From positions 1 through 64,000 of the forward strand of contig CAZOJI010000006.1 in NCBI GenBank assembly GCA_964580055.1: 64,000 nucleotides of DNA, given 5' to 3'. Below are positions 8,555 through 16,859 of this stretch, in pieces; position 1 is the stretch's first letter; each line of letters begins with the position of its first letter. The stretch is from JBDGYW01 sp964580055. GTDB lineage: Bacteria; Gemmatimonadota; Gemmatimonadetes; Gemmatimonadales; GWC2-71-9. The notes beneath the pieces were generated by a model that was not told the origin of the DNA, made no database searches, and saw only the letters and a list, made by a program, of their open reading frames with translations. Made by a program: the position numbers and the translations under genes.

Positions 8555-8616
8555 GGCGATAAGGCGATAAGGCGATAAGGCGATAAGGCGATAAGGCGAT
8601 AAGGCGATAAGGCGAT
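8553..8616 (+). repeat. Octanucleotide tandem array, eight copies of AAGGCGAT
   Basis: Eight perfect, contiguous AAGGCGAT units run from 8553 to 8616, starting inside the TAA stop codon of the outer-membrane protein gene. Because the unit is 8 bp, copy-number change would shift the frame, but the stop lies before the array. The array sits in the 107-base leader of the next gene (start 8724) on the transcribed strand. Confidence 0.97.
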
Positions 8617-8723
8617 CCAAGGTAACTCGTTGCCGTTGAACTGCAACTCATGTTACACAATGAGCCGTCTTCAGACCAATACGCCGATTGCCTCAACACC
8701 GGAATGCCATATAGAATGCTGTC

Positions 8724-9707
8724 GTGGTGAATCGCGGACACTCGTCAGACGACTCAGGAGAGTGCCGGCCTGCATACCTGTCGCTTCTGTTAGACACAGT
8801 ACAGGAGAGGGCGAAATGCGCGCTGGCATCTTTGGCCGACTGCCGAGCATGCCCCCGCGACTGCGGGGTAAATCGGCTCGAGGACGAGTGGGCGGCGTGC
8901 AAGACCGGCCGTTATGCCCAGGTCAACAGCCACTTTCCCCATTTGGGTGAGGAAGACTGCCTGCGCGGCTGGAGCGGTTCTGGTACCATCTTCTTTTCTC
9001 AATGCAACCTGCGCTGTGTATTCTGCCAGAACTACGACATAAGCCAGGGAATCAAACCTGGTGCGGCGCGCGGCGGATCGCCTCCAGAGGTCATTGCCGA
9101 GATGATGCTGGACCTACAGCGCGGTGGATGCCACAACATCAATTTCGTGACACCGGAGCACGTTGTGCCGCAGGTACTGGAAGCGCTGGCAGTCGCCATT
9201 GAGAGCGGTCTAAAACTCCCCATCGTCTACAATACCAGCGCGTACGACTCCCTGGAGAGCCTCGAACTCCTGGACGGAATCGTAGACATCTACATGCCCG
9301 ATCTGAAACTGTGGGAGCCGGAAGCGAGCCGCAGGTACCTGAAGGCCGAGAACTACCCTGAGTCCGCCTTCGCGGCGGTCAAGGCGATGCACGCACAGGT
9401 CGGATCACTGAAGATCAATGCACACGGCCTGGCGGAGCGGGGTGTCTTGATACGCCATCTGGTGATGCCGGGCATGATCGAGAACACCCGTAAAATACTG
9501 GAATGGATAGCCACCGAGCTGGGCCCGGACAGTTACGTGAATGTGATGGATCAATACCGTCCGGCCGGGAAGGTATCGGGTAGTCGCTACGCGGAAATCA
9601 ACCGAACGGTCTCGCACGGAGAATACCGACTCGCCCGGCGAATCGCTGAGGATCTGGGGTTGAGGTTGGATGAGCGCCGGCCAATCGGGGCTCTCCGGAC
9701 GCGGTAG
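8724..9707 (+). CDS. PflX-like radical SAM protein
   Basis: The 327-residue protein has the radical SAM cluster motif CNLRCVFC (Cys94, Cys98, Cys101) within the context GTIFFSQCNLRC typical of the PflX group (relatives of pyruvate formate-lyase activase). It also has an N-terminal cysteine cluster C40-x2-C43-x3-C47 with another Cys at 59 (ADCRACPRDCGVNR), shared by that group and likely to hold a second metal site. The family is uncharacterised; a glycyl-radical activase or peptide-modifying role is possible but no partner is adjacent. The start is GTG 8724. The octamer array lies in its upstream leader. Confidence 0.85.
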   Translation: MVNRGHSSDDSGECRPAYLSLLLDTVQERAKCALASLADCRACPRDCGVNRLEDEWAACKTGRYAQVNSHFPHLGEEDCLRGWSGSGTIFFSQCNLRCVFCQNYDISQGIKPGAARGGSPPEVIAEMMLDLQRGGCHNINFVTPEHVVPQVLEALAVAIESGLKLPIVYNTSAYDSLESLELLDGIVDIYMPDLKLWEPEASRRYLKAENYPESAFAAVKAMHAQVGSLKINAHGLAERGVLIRHLVMPGMIENTRKILEWIATELGPDSYVNVMDQYRPAGKVSGSRYAEINRTVSHGEYRLARRIAEDLGLRLDERRPIGALRTR

Positions 9708-9808
9708 CAGTAGAATGCTCAGCGCCCCGGCGAGTCCGACGATCAGCCTCCGTTCTGCACTTGCATGCAGTGCGGGAAGCAATATTAGGTACGAGGTGCG
9801 TTTGTGCG

Positions 9809-9840
9809 GGCTGAGAGGGGCGATGACTCCCCTCTCAGCC
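9809..9840. terminator. Hairpin between convergent genes
   Basis: A perfect 12-bp stem, GGCTGAGAGGGG (9809-9820) and CCCCTCTCAGCC (9829-9840), with an 8-base loop lies between the 3' ends of the radical SAM gene and the convergent YbaK-type gene. No clear T-run follows on either side, so a bidirectional terminator or mRNA-end stabiliser is inferred from position. Confidence 0.6.
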
Positions 9841-9845
9841 GGGAC

Positions 9846-10334
9846 CTAATTCGACCGCGGTGCCCGGTCCTTGGTCGCAGAGAACGCCAACACCTTCGGC
9901 TTCACGAGTCTCTCAAAATCGGCGTAAGCCATCTTTATCAACTCGATGTGAGACCCGGCATTGAACGCAATCTCCTCATCTTCGGCCAGCCGCTTGGCCA
10001 CAAATACATCCATACCAAACAAATTGCCGAAAGGCGGCATGGCACCTACCTCGCAACCCGGGAAGAGTCCCTCGAATTCCTCCTCACTGGCCAGTTCCAC
10101 GGTGTTGGCGCCGATCTCCTCTCTTATGAGGTCGAGGTCGGCTTGATAAGACGCCGGCAGCACGGCCATGGCCATCTTCCCATCGACCTTGACCATTACG
10201 GTCTTTGCCAACTCCTTACCCGAGATATGCGCCGATGCTGCAATTGCCTGGGAAGTGTAGGCGGGTGAGTGGCGGATCGTCACATACTTGATATTGTGGC
10301 TGTCCAGGAACTCCTTGAGTCTTGCGACCGGCAT
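9846..10334 (-). CDS. YbaK/prolyl-tRNA synthetase-associated domain protein (aminoacyl-tRNA deacylase)
   Basis: This 162-residue free-standing editing domain should hydrolyse mischarged tRNA in trans. Typical elements are present: YVTIRHSPAYTSQ near the N-terminus, the Lys in ELAKTVMVKVDG, and the loop PGCEVGAMPPFGNLFG (about 91-106) that is characteristic of the family. The gene has an excellent AAGGAGG site before ATG 10334. A second, diverged YbaK-type gene lies at 45551-46042. Which tRNA it edits cannot be told from sequence alone. Confidence 0.9.
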   Translation of the reverse strand: MPVARLKEFLDSHNIKYVTIRHSPAYTSQAIAASAHISGKELAKTVMVKVDGKMAMAVLPASYQADLDLIREEIGANTVELASEEEFEGLFPGCEVGAMPPFGNLFGMDVFVAKRLAEDEEIAFNAGSHIELIKMAYADFERLVKPKVLAFSATKDRAPRSN

Positions 10335-10470
10335 CTTGGCCTCCTTGGTTCCCCCGTACCTCAGATTACTCTGAGCGCACCCGGGACGCTAGGGGAATAC
10401 ACACAGGACTTTGGCGCCGGACGCTGGCGACAACCCACCCCTCCCGCTACATTCGCGGCGAGAAGACTTC

Positions 10471-11502
10471 ATGCGAGGAGTATCCGTGACCAACATCGCG
10501 AAGCATGACGGGACTTTGTTGCTGAACCGAAGGGAGATAGCAGATCTCCTTACTCTGGCGGACTGCATCGGCGCGGTCGAAGCGGCGTTTCGTGCTCATG
10601 CTGAGAGAACGACGCTGAGGACCGGAATCCTCCACATTGACGCGCCGGACGGAGAATTCCACATCAAGGCCGGAGGGCTGAAGGAGCCGAACCGGTACTT
10701 CGCGCTAAAGGCGAATGCGGGTTTTTTCGAGAATCAGGAGCGTTTCGGCCTCCCCAACATTCAGGGCCTCATCCTCCTCTACGACGCAGACAACGGGCGC
10801 CCGCTGGCCGTGCTCGATTCTCTGGGCATAACGGGCAAGCGTACCGGGGCGGCCACCGCCGTCGCGGCAAAGTATCTCGCGCGTGCTGACTCGAAGTCGG
10901 TTGCGCTGTGCGGATGCGGCACGCAGGCTCGGCTTCAGCTCCGCGCTCTCAAGGAGGTTCTTCCAATAGAAAGGGCTGTTGCGTACTCGATTTTGGAGAC
11001 CGAGGCCGAGCAGTTCGCTTCAGAGATGAGCGAGGAGCTGGGTATTCCTGTTGAGCGGTACGGGTCAATGGTAGAAGCCGTTTCAGGATCCGACATCTGC
11101 GTCACCTGCACGCCCTCCAGAGAATACTTCCTGAAGCGATCGTACGTTTCACCGGGCACCTTCGTCGCAGCCGTTGGCGCCGACAGCCCGGAAAAGCAGG
11201 AGGTCGACCCAGACCTGGTTGCGAACAACAAGCTCGTGGTGGACCTGCTCGAGCAAGCCAAAGAGGTGGGAGAACTCCACCACGCGCTGGATGCGGGGTT
11301 GATGACGGAAACCGATGTGCACGCGGAGCTGGGCGAATTGGTCGCCGGCAGAATCGAGGGTCGCACCAGCGAAACCGAGATCATAGTATTCGACTCCACA
11401 GGCACTGCACTCCAGGACACGGCGGCGGCGATTCTGGCTTACGAGCGCGCCGCTAAAATGGGGGCGGGAACGGTATTTGACTTTGGCGCCCTGGAAGCTT
11501 AG
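10471..11502 (+). CDS. Ornithine cyclodeaminase/mu-crystallin family dehydrogenase
   Basis: A 343-residue NAD(P)-dependent enzyme of the family that includes ornithine cyclodeaminase (ornithine to proline and ammonia), alanine dehydrogenase and ketimine reductases. The substrate-loop segments HIKAGGLKEPNRYFALKAN (about 66-84) and the dinucleotide-binding ALCGCGTQARLQL (about 145-157) are clear, as are VGADSPEKQEVD and DSTGTALQD in the C-terminal part. I use ATG 10471; the frame opens 20 codons earlier but that part is proline/arginine-rich and non-homologous in character. Substrate is uncertain within the family; the presence of rocD in the window fits ornithine. Confidence 0.88.
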   Translation: MRGVSVTNIAKHDGTLLLNRREIADLLTLADCIGAVEAAFRAHAERTTLRTGILHIDAPDGEFHIKAGGLKEPNRYFALKANAGFFENQERFGLPNIQGLILLYDADNGRPLAVLDSLGITGKRTGAATAVAAKYLARADSKSVALCGCGTQARLQLRALKEVLPIERAVAYSILETEAEQFASEMSEELGIPVERYGSMVEAVSGSDICVTCTPSREYFLKRSYVSPGTFVAAVGADSPEKQEVDPDLVANNKLVVDLLEQAKEVGELHHALDAGLMTETDVHAELGELVAGRIEGRTSETEIIVFDSTGTALQDTAAAILAYERAAKMGAGTVFDFGALEA

Positions 11503-11580
11503 CGGACCGAGATTGACGGGGAGTCGAGTCGCGAGTACTCTAGACCAAACGCTCACTCGAAGCATGCCAACGAGGTGGCC

Positions 11581-12327
11581 ATGTCAGTTGCCAGCACGCT
11601 CAGCGAAATTCCGCTATTCTCACAACTGCGCGAAAGCGATATCGCCAAACTGGCAAGGGTCACGCAGGAACGCAGCTATCCCAAGAACAGCCTCATAGTC
11701 TTTGCTGACGATCCTGGTAACGCCCTATATGTCGTGCTTTCCGGACAGGTAAAGATCGTCATTGGGGCAGAGGACGGCCGCGAGGTGATACTATCCATAC
11801 GCGGCGAAGGTGAGTTCTTCGGCGAAATGTCGCTCATCGATGACGAGCCACGCTCTGCGCACGTCATCGCGATGGAAAACTCCAAACTCCTGGTGTTGAG
11901 GCGCGGCGACTTCAACCGTTGTCTCCATGATATGCCGGAGATCGCGACCGGCCTGCTGAGAGCACTGTGCAAGAGACTACGTCAGGCAGACAGTATGATC
12001 GGGAGCCTCGTTCTCCTGGATGTGCCGGGGAGGGTGGCGAGACTCTTACTGGAGATGGCGGACAGGTACGACGGGGAGAACATCAGACAGCGCCTCACCC
12101 ATCACATGATCGCTCAAATGATAGGCTCCAGCAGGGAGACTGTCTCTCGCACGATGCGTGATTTTGTCGCCCAGGGGCTGATCGAGATTGCGAGAAAGAC
12201 CGTGACCATTCCCAACCGCCGCGAAGTGTCTCGGAATGCCGAGGAGAATGACATGGTGACGCTGCAACGCCGGATCATCGTGATCCGTGACCGCCCGATG
12301 CTCGAAGAATTGACGCGTGCCAAATGA
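11581..12327 (+). CDS. Crp/Fnr family transcriptional regulator
   Basis: The 248-residue protein has an N-terminal cyclic-nucleotide-binding-like beta-roll (about 8-125, with GEFFGEMSLIDDEPRSAHV near the phosphate-binding cassette), a dimerisation helix, and a C-terminal winged helix-turn-helix (about 170-210; MIAQMIGSSRETVSRTMRDF matches the Crp recognition helix region). The cassette keeps the Glu and the Arg-Ser pair seen in cAMP-type sites, so a nucleotide effector is plausible. There is no N-terminal cysteine set for an Fnr cluster. ATG 11581 follows GAGG. A strong terminator follows. Confidence 0.93.
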   Translation: MSVASTLSEIPLFSQLRESDIAKLARVTQERSYPKNSLIVFADDPGNALYVVLSGQVKIVIGAEDGREVILSIRGEGEFFGEMSLIDDEPRSAHVIAMENSKLLVLRRGDFNRCLHDMPEIATGLLRALCKRLRQADSMIGSLVLLDVPGRVARLLLEMADRYDGENIRQRLTHHMIAQMIGSSRETVSRTMRDFVAQGLIEIARKTVTIPNRREVSRNAEENDMVTLQRRIIVIRDRPMLEELTRAK

Positions 12328-12348
12328 GCAAGACAGACTCAGCTAAAT

Positions 12349-12397
12349 AAAACCCGCTGGGCAGCGTGTCGCCCTCTCACGCTTCCCAGCGGGTTTT
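12349..12397. terminator. Strong bidirectional rho-independent terminator
   Basis: AAAACCCGCTGGG pairs with CCCAGCGGGTTTT, and an inner AGCGTG/CACGCT extends the stem. The hairpin is flanked by A4 and T4 runs, so it can terminate the Crp/Fnr gene on the plus strand and the convergent lipoprotein gene on the minus strand. Confidence 0.93.
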
Positions 12398-12414
12398 ACG
12401 TTGAAGCAACAGCC

Positions 12415-13641
12415 TCAGTGGTCGGCCGAAGCTGGAGCCTCTATCTGCTCCGGTAACTCAATACGAGCCACGACATCAGTACCTTCGTCCGACTCCACCA
12501 CCCCGTAGACGGTTCTATCAACTATGGTTTTCGGTCGGAAGTCCTCTGGGAACTGGACGTAAACCAGGTCCGTGCTTTGAGGTTTGTGCACCAACCAACG
12601 AGAACCCAGACCCAGCGCGTGGTCTTCGGTAGAGAACTCCTCGAGCCATACTTCGCGCGCGCCCGCGCAAATCATTGCAACCGCCGGAGGAGCGGTAGCG
12701 GAGAACTGATCCCAATGCCTCAGCATGAAATCCTCCACAGAATTCTCCAGGACCGTCGTGTCGGGCTCGTCGGCCCGGGTCTCACGCCACCGCAAATCGA
12801 AGCGCCTGAACAAGAAGGCCTCCTGATCTGCTTCCGTTACCTCGCGCGCAGGGATCGGGGCCTCCTCCCGGCCCGCCTCATTACCGTCTGTATCATACCA
12901 GCGCAGCGTTCGCGTGAACGGATTGAGCACCACCAGTTCCCCGTCGGGGCAGGATGCCCAAAGCGGAATGGGAGCTAGATAATTCACTTCGCTGCCCATT
13001 TCGGCTATGGAGTCGGCGAATTCTGCTTCGAAATCGATGAGCGTGTCGATCAACTCTCCGCGCGGTCCCAACCGTAACAACTCCGCCCTGAGATAGTCAG
13101 CCGTAACGTGAAGTCCATCAGAATGATCCATCAGAATGTAGTTGTCACCAAGGCGATCCATTTCGAGGGGCGCCCCATACGAATGGCTCTCGATCTCGGC
13201 GTAGACTTGACCTCTGGAGCGGTATACCCGCACCACCGAGGCCCTCCCGTAAGGGTTGAACTGCGAGACTCTGCGGTTCCCAGCGTCCCATACCGCCATC
13301 GGGAACTGCGGGTCGTTAGTGGGCAGAAGCCCATAGGGATTACGCAATTGGTTCCTTCCGGAACCTGTCGCTGCAAACGAGTCGTGCAGATCGCCGTCGC
13401 CGGAATAGACGAACAGATGGGGCTCGTGGGTGCGTTGCAGCGCCCAGACCTCACCGGACACAGCGACCGCCACATCTTGGATGGACTCGAGAGACTCATC
13501 AGCATCGAATCGCTCCACTTCCGAGGGATCGATGACGTGCGTGTAGCCGAGATCTTCGACCTCGCCAGCGCAGGCAATCACCGTGGCCGACATAGCACAT
13601 ACCGCAACGAAAGGCAGGCGCAGTTTTCCATTCGGTTTCAT
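12415..13641 (-). CDS. Lipoprotein with predicted beta-propeller (NHL/6-bladed type)
   Basis: The 408-residue precursor has a type II signal peptide with a lipobox ending at Cys24 (VIAC). The mature part shows repeating beta-propeller-like segments with blade-type motifs such as VAVAVSGEVWALQ, LFVYSGDGDLHDSF, NPYGLLPTN and AVWDAGNRRVSQFNPYG, typical of the 6-bladed NHL-type secreted proteins common in Bacteroidota and Gemmatimonadota. No catalytic residues can be pointed to. It is likely a periplasmic or surface-anchored binding protein. Confidence 0.75.
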   Translation of the reverse strand: MKPNGKLRLPFVAVCAMSATVIACAGEVEDLGYTHVIDPSEVERFDADESLESIQDVAVAVSGEVWALQRTHEPHLFVYSGDGDLHDSFAATGSGRNQLRNPYGLLPTNDPQFPMAVWDAGNRRVSQFNPYGRASVVRVYRSRGQVYAEIESHSYGAPLEMDRLGDNYILMDHSDGLHVTADYLRAELLRLGPRGELIDTLIDFEAEFADSIAEMGSEVNYLAPIPLWASCPDGELVVLNPFTRTLRWYDTDGNEAGREEAPIPAREVTEADQEAFLFRRFDLRWRETRADEPDTTVLENSVEDFMLRHWDQFSATAPPAVAMICAGAREVWLEEFSTEDHALGLGSRWLVHKPQSTDLVYVQFPEDFRPKTIVDRTVYGVVESDEGTDVVARIELPEQIEAPASADH

Positions 13642-14036
13642 GGGTCACTCCCGGGGGCTGGTCATGAAGTAGAAGGCACCGAGTACCAATTTAACAGTAG
13701 GGACACGACGCACCAGGCCATTACCCCGGACGCGCAGACCATCGGCACGGAGCGAAAAGAGGCCGCCGGACTATATTCCCGACAGACCCGTTTCAAAGAG
13801 GAATTAGGATGGGCAATCTTCAGCAATTGATCATCGCGAACTCGGCTCGCCACCCCAGTACGACATGAGGACCCAGATGATGTCCAGATTCTCGTTCAGC
13901 CACGAGTTCTACGTAATCGAGATCGGGGTTGTTCGGCGTCAGGAGTGAGAAGGAACCTTGACTAGCCGACCGACGCCGGAACGAACGGGGGCCGAATCGA
14001 ATGATGCGGCCCCCGGGATCGAAACCCTCGTTTGGC
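13642..14036. other. Intergenic region with a GC hairpin
   Basis: About 395 bases between two minus-strand genes. It contains a hairpin (GGGGGCCG at 13987-13994 and CGGCCCCC at 14007-14014) 23 bases after the ankyrin gene stop, likely its terminator or mRNA end, though no T-run follows. The rest should hold the promoter of the beta-propeller lipoprotein. No other gene or remnant was recognised. Confidence 0.5.
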
Positions 14037-14984
14037 TCAACCGCCCAGCGACAGTCCCTGCCCCAATCTCACGCGCACGGGAGTCCCGTCGATCTTGCCA
14101 GGAGTGAAAACGCAGCCGCGGAACATCTCCAATGCAGGTTCTTCCAGATCCGGGTGAGGTGACGAGACGAGAGTCACAGTTGAATCTTCGGTCTCCCCTT
14201 CAGCATCAACAACGAACTCTACTACCAGCTGCCCCTCGATCTCCGCTTCATACAGAGACTCCGGCCAGGCAGGCCTAGGGCAGGTCGGACCCGACGGCGG
14301 CTCGACCCCTTCCAGTGACGCGTTGAACTCCGCACCAGCGCTGGCGAGCTCCAACGCCACCTCGGTATGCCCGTTGTTCAAAGCAGAGACTCCGGCATTC
14401 GCGCCACCGTTGGACTTTCTGTTCGGATCGGCCCCATGCTCGAGCAGCTCTTCTACTACTTCGATATGGCCTCCTTCAGCCGCTGCCATGAGCGCCGTCC
14501 GCCCGTCGGAGAGCGTCTTGCCGATATCTACGCCTCCTTCGAGCAGAGCCTCGGTGACCTCCGCATGTCCTCGCGCAGCCGCTACCATGAGCGGTGTGAA
14601 GCCTCCACCGAAAGTGATGTCCTTATCCGCGCCGTGCTCCAAGAGCGCAGAAGCAGTCTCCGCCTGGCCCTGAAGTGCAGTAAGCAACAATGCCGTCCAA
14701 CCTTCGCTGGAAACGGCGTCGATGGCCGCTCCAGCCTCTAGGAGTACGTTCACAGCTTCCGTAGCACCTATCTGCGCCGCGTACATGAGTGCCGAATAAC
14801 CCATTGAGTCTGCGGCATTGGGATTAGCTCCCAACTCCAGTAGTGTACTCACCATTCCGGCATTTCCGCTGCCGGCAGCTTCGAGCAGGTCCGCGTCACT
14901 CTGCGCATACGATTTGGTCGAAAGAACCGAACCGACCAGCAACATGACGAGAAAAGCCAACGTTCTCTGTCTCTTTCGATGCAT
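14037..14984 (-). CDS. Secreted ankyrin-repeat protein with TonB C-terminal domain
   Basis: The 315-residue precursor has a signal peptide (KRQRTLAFLVMLLVGSVLS, cleavage near YAQ), then about five ankyrin repeats (recognisable by repeated G-x-TALM-x-AA and VVELLLEHGAD-type helices, about residues 30-210). It ends in a TonB C-terminal-like domain (about 225-315) with the features PRPAWPESLYEAEIEGQLVVEFVVD, in parts PAWPESL and GQLVVEFVVD, and FTPGKIDGTPV. The latter domain normally contacts the TonB box of outer-membrane receptors or acts as a periplasmic partner. No membrane anchor is seen beyond the signal peptide. ATG 14984 is chosen for the short signal n-region; ATG 15032 is an alternative. 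Confidence 0.82.
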   Translation of the reverse strand: MHRKRQRTLAFLVMLLVGSVLSTKSYAQSDADLLEAAGSGNAGMVSTLLELGANPNAADSMGYSALMYAAQIGATEAVNVLLEAGAAIDAVSSEGWTALLLTALQGQAETASALLEHGADKDITFGGGFTPLMVAAARGHAEVTEALLEGGVDIGKTLSDGRTALMAAAEGGHIEVVEELLEHGADPNRKSNGGANAGVSALNNGHTEVALELASAGAEFNASLEGVEPPSGPTCPRPAWPESLYEAEIEGQLVVEFVVDAEGETEDSTVTLVSSPHPDLEEPALEMFRGCVFTPGKIDGTPVRVRLGQGLSLGG

Positions 14985-15239
14985 TCCCAAAATCCTTGGT
15001 TCGTTTTTGTACGTTCCCACAGTCCCAATCATCCCGTCACAACCACGATATGCTCCATTTGAGGAGACAACAAAGGGCCTGCTACCACTTGGCCCCGTGG
15101 CGACTGTTAATCGCCTCTGATTACAAATACAATTCTTGGCGCCGACGGTTCCAATCTCACCCGACGGAAAATAGCAAGGGGTGGCCCAAGATGCGAAGTG
15201 GAGCCAACATTCCTTTCACAAACCGCAGGCACGTGGAAG

Positions 15240-15893
15240 ATGACCGAAGAAGTGTCGAGAAAAAGCGGAATCGTGAGATTTGGGATGGCATTCGAGGCAG
15301 GAACCTTCCTGCTCGCCGTGCTGCTGGGGTGGTTGCTCGGCATCCCACCTATCCGGCAAATGCACCTGGATTGGTCCGGGGTATTGGCGGGGGCAGTCGC
15401 GACGCTTCCGTTGCTGATCGGGATGTGGTGGTGCTCGAAATCCCAGCTCGGGCCTCTGAGAAGGCTGACGCAGGAAGTTGAGGAATCGCTCATACCTCTG
15501 TTCCGCGACGCAGCACCTCTGAGCCTGCTCTTGATCTCCGTGTTGGCAGGGCTCGGCGAGGAATGCCTGTTTCGCGGTGTCGTCCAGACGGGTCTGACGG
15601 ACTGGTTCGGTGTGCCGGTTGCCGTTGTCGTCACAAGCGCCCTGTTTGGAGTCGCACACCTTATCACGCCCACCTACGCTGTTTTGGCAGCCATCATTGG
15701 AGCGTACTTCAGCATCATGGTGTTGATGACGGACAATCTTCTAGTGCCGGTGTTGGCCCACGCGCTCTACGATTACGCGGCACTGTCCTATTTGGTTGGT
15801 TCTAAGCGAAAGGGTATGCGAGAGTATGCTGACGGAGCGAGCTCGTCACCCCCCTCCAGTAACGGCAACAACGCCGACCTGACGGCTCGCTGA
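15240..15893 (+). CDS. CPBP family intramembrane metalloprotease
   Basis: The 217-residue protein has several hydrophobic helices. It carries the CPBP (Abi/CAAX-protease-like) motifs: GEECLFRG with the paired Glu and Arg (motif 1), FGVAHL (motif 2 His) and a late NLLVPVLAHALYDY with His and Asp (motif 3), all needed for the metal site in the membrane. Substrates of such proteins include prenylated or bacteriocin-related targets, but none is suggested here. ATG 15240 is preferred over GTG 15198. Its last 106 bases overlap, antisense, the end of the next gene. Confidence 0.85.
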   Translation: MTEEVSRKSGIVRFGMAFEAGTFLLAVLLGWLLGIPPIRQMHLDWSGVLAGAVATLPLLIGMWWCSKSQLGPLRRLTQEVEESLIPLFRDAAPLSLLLISVLAGLGEECLFRGVVQTGLTDWFGVPVAVVVTSALFGVAHLITPTYAVLAAIIGAYFSIMVLMTDNLLVPVLAHALYDYAALSYLVGSKRKGMREYADGASSSPPSSNGNNADLTAR

Positions 15894-16645
15894 TTCCGCT
15901 GCCCGTCAGTCAGAATCTTTGAGAAAGGCCCATTGTCTTCGTTCTCGGTAGCCGCGTCTCCTTCTTCCAAGACCTCGATACCGCCCGCATTCTGGTACAC
16001 GACTGTTCCTTCCATGTCTTCCACCACAACACCCAAGGACAAAGCATCCACCAACCCCGGTTCGAGAAAACCCTCATATTGGTGCAGCAAGGCGTCGATC
16101 GCATTCATCACGCGAACCCCGAGCCCAACCACCGGCTGCGAAGCCCCGTCCCACCTAGCGATTCCACCTGAGGTCTCCGCCTGCACGATCCAGATCTCGG
16201 GAAACACCACGTAGTCGGCGTGATACATGTCAATCAGATCTAACCGGAGCCTATCCCGGGCCAGCTCCACCTTGAACTCGTCGAGATCTCCCGTCGTCGA
16301 ATCGTAGAGTCCACCCATCTGGCGTACAGCTCGTTCCCAGATTCTAGAGTACTCTGCCGCGGGAACACAGTGGTGACCGCCATCCACGAGCGCGTCCTCG
16401 ACGAGGCTATCAATTTGTACCAGCGAAGACTCGGCTACTTCGAAACCTCGAGGCGCCGCCACCGGTGCCACGGCAAATAGGCGCGAGCCGTTGTGGAAAT
16501 CCGTTGCCGGTTCCGAGTACAGAGCCGCTTGTTGATCGTAGGTACCGCTAGTTGCACAACCGGCAGTGAGCTGTACCAGCAAGACCAATACTGTGAGAGT
16601 TCTTCGTACCACGAGTGACTTACAGGTCAATCCACGTCTCGACAT
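15788..16645 (-). CDS. Lipoprotein of unknown function
   Basis: The 285-residue precursor has an N-terminal basic region, a hydrophobic helix and a lipobox LTAGC (Cys30). The mature part has hydrophobic strand/helix alternation (RLFAVAPVAAPRGFEVAESS, YHADYVVFPEIWIVQAET, VVGLGVRVMNAIDALL) resembling the secreted DUF-type lipoproteins that assemble in trans-envelope complexes, but I cannot name the family. Its C-terminal 106 bases overlap the convergent CPBP gene. Confidence 0.65.
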   Translation of the reverse strand: MSRRGLTCKSLVVRRTLTVLVLLVQLTAGCATSGTYDQQAALYSEPATDFHNGSRLFAVAPVAAPRGFEVAESSLVQIDSLVEDALVDGGHHCVPAAEYSRIWERAVRQMGGLYDSTTGDLDEFKVELARDRLRLDLIDMYHADYVVFPEIWIVQAETSGGIARWDGASQPVVGLGVRVMNAIDALLHQYEGFLEPGLVDALSLGVVVEDMEGTVVYQNAGGIEVLEEGDAATENEDNGPFSKILTDGQRNQRAVRSALLPLLEGGDELAPSAYSRIPFRLEPTK

Positions 16646-16787
16646 TGGGGCTCTGAAAGATTGTCACACAGCTTACAGAAACTCTTGTTGCACAATAGAT
16701 GCCGGAGATCCTGGTGATCATAAGACTCTACAACAAAAGCAGTTACGCATCGCCACCATACCTGGGGCCATCGTCTGCGTCACCCAG

Positions 16788-16824
16788 GGTGGACACGGGA
16801 CCGTCTCACGAACCCGTGTCCACC
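16788..16824. terminator. Hairpin downstream of the fumarase gene
   Basis: A perfect 12-bp stem, GGTGGACACGGG (16788-16799) and CCCGTGTCCACC (16813-16824), with a 13-base loop lies 36 bases after the fumarase stop. There is no downstream T-run on the minus strand, so termination is inferred from position. Confidence 0.6.
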
Positions 16825-16859
16825 AACAGCCAATGAAGCTTGGGGGCGCCCCCGAAGCG

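Noticed and set aside
8514..8741. Minus-strand frames encoding repeated RLIALSPY
   Set aside because: The repeat is only the translation of the octamer array, which lies outside the genes.
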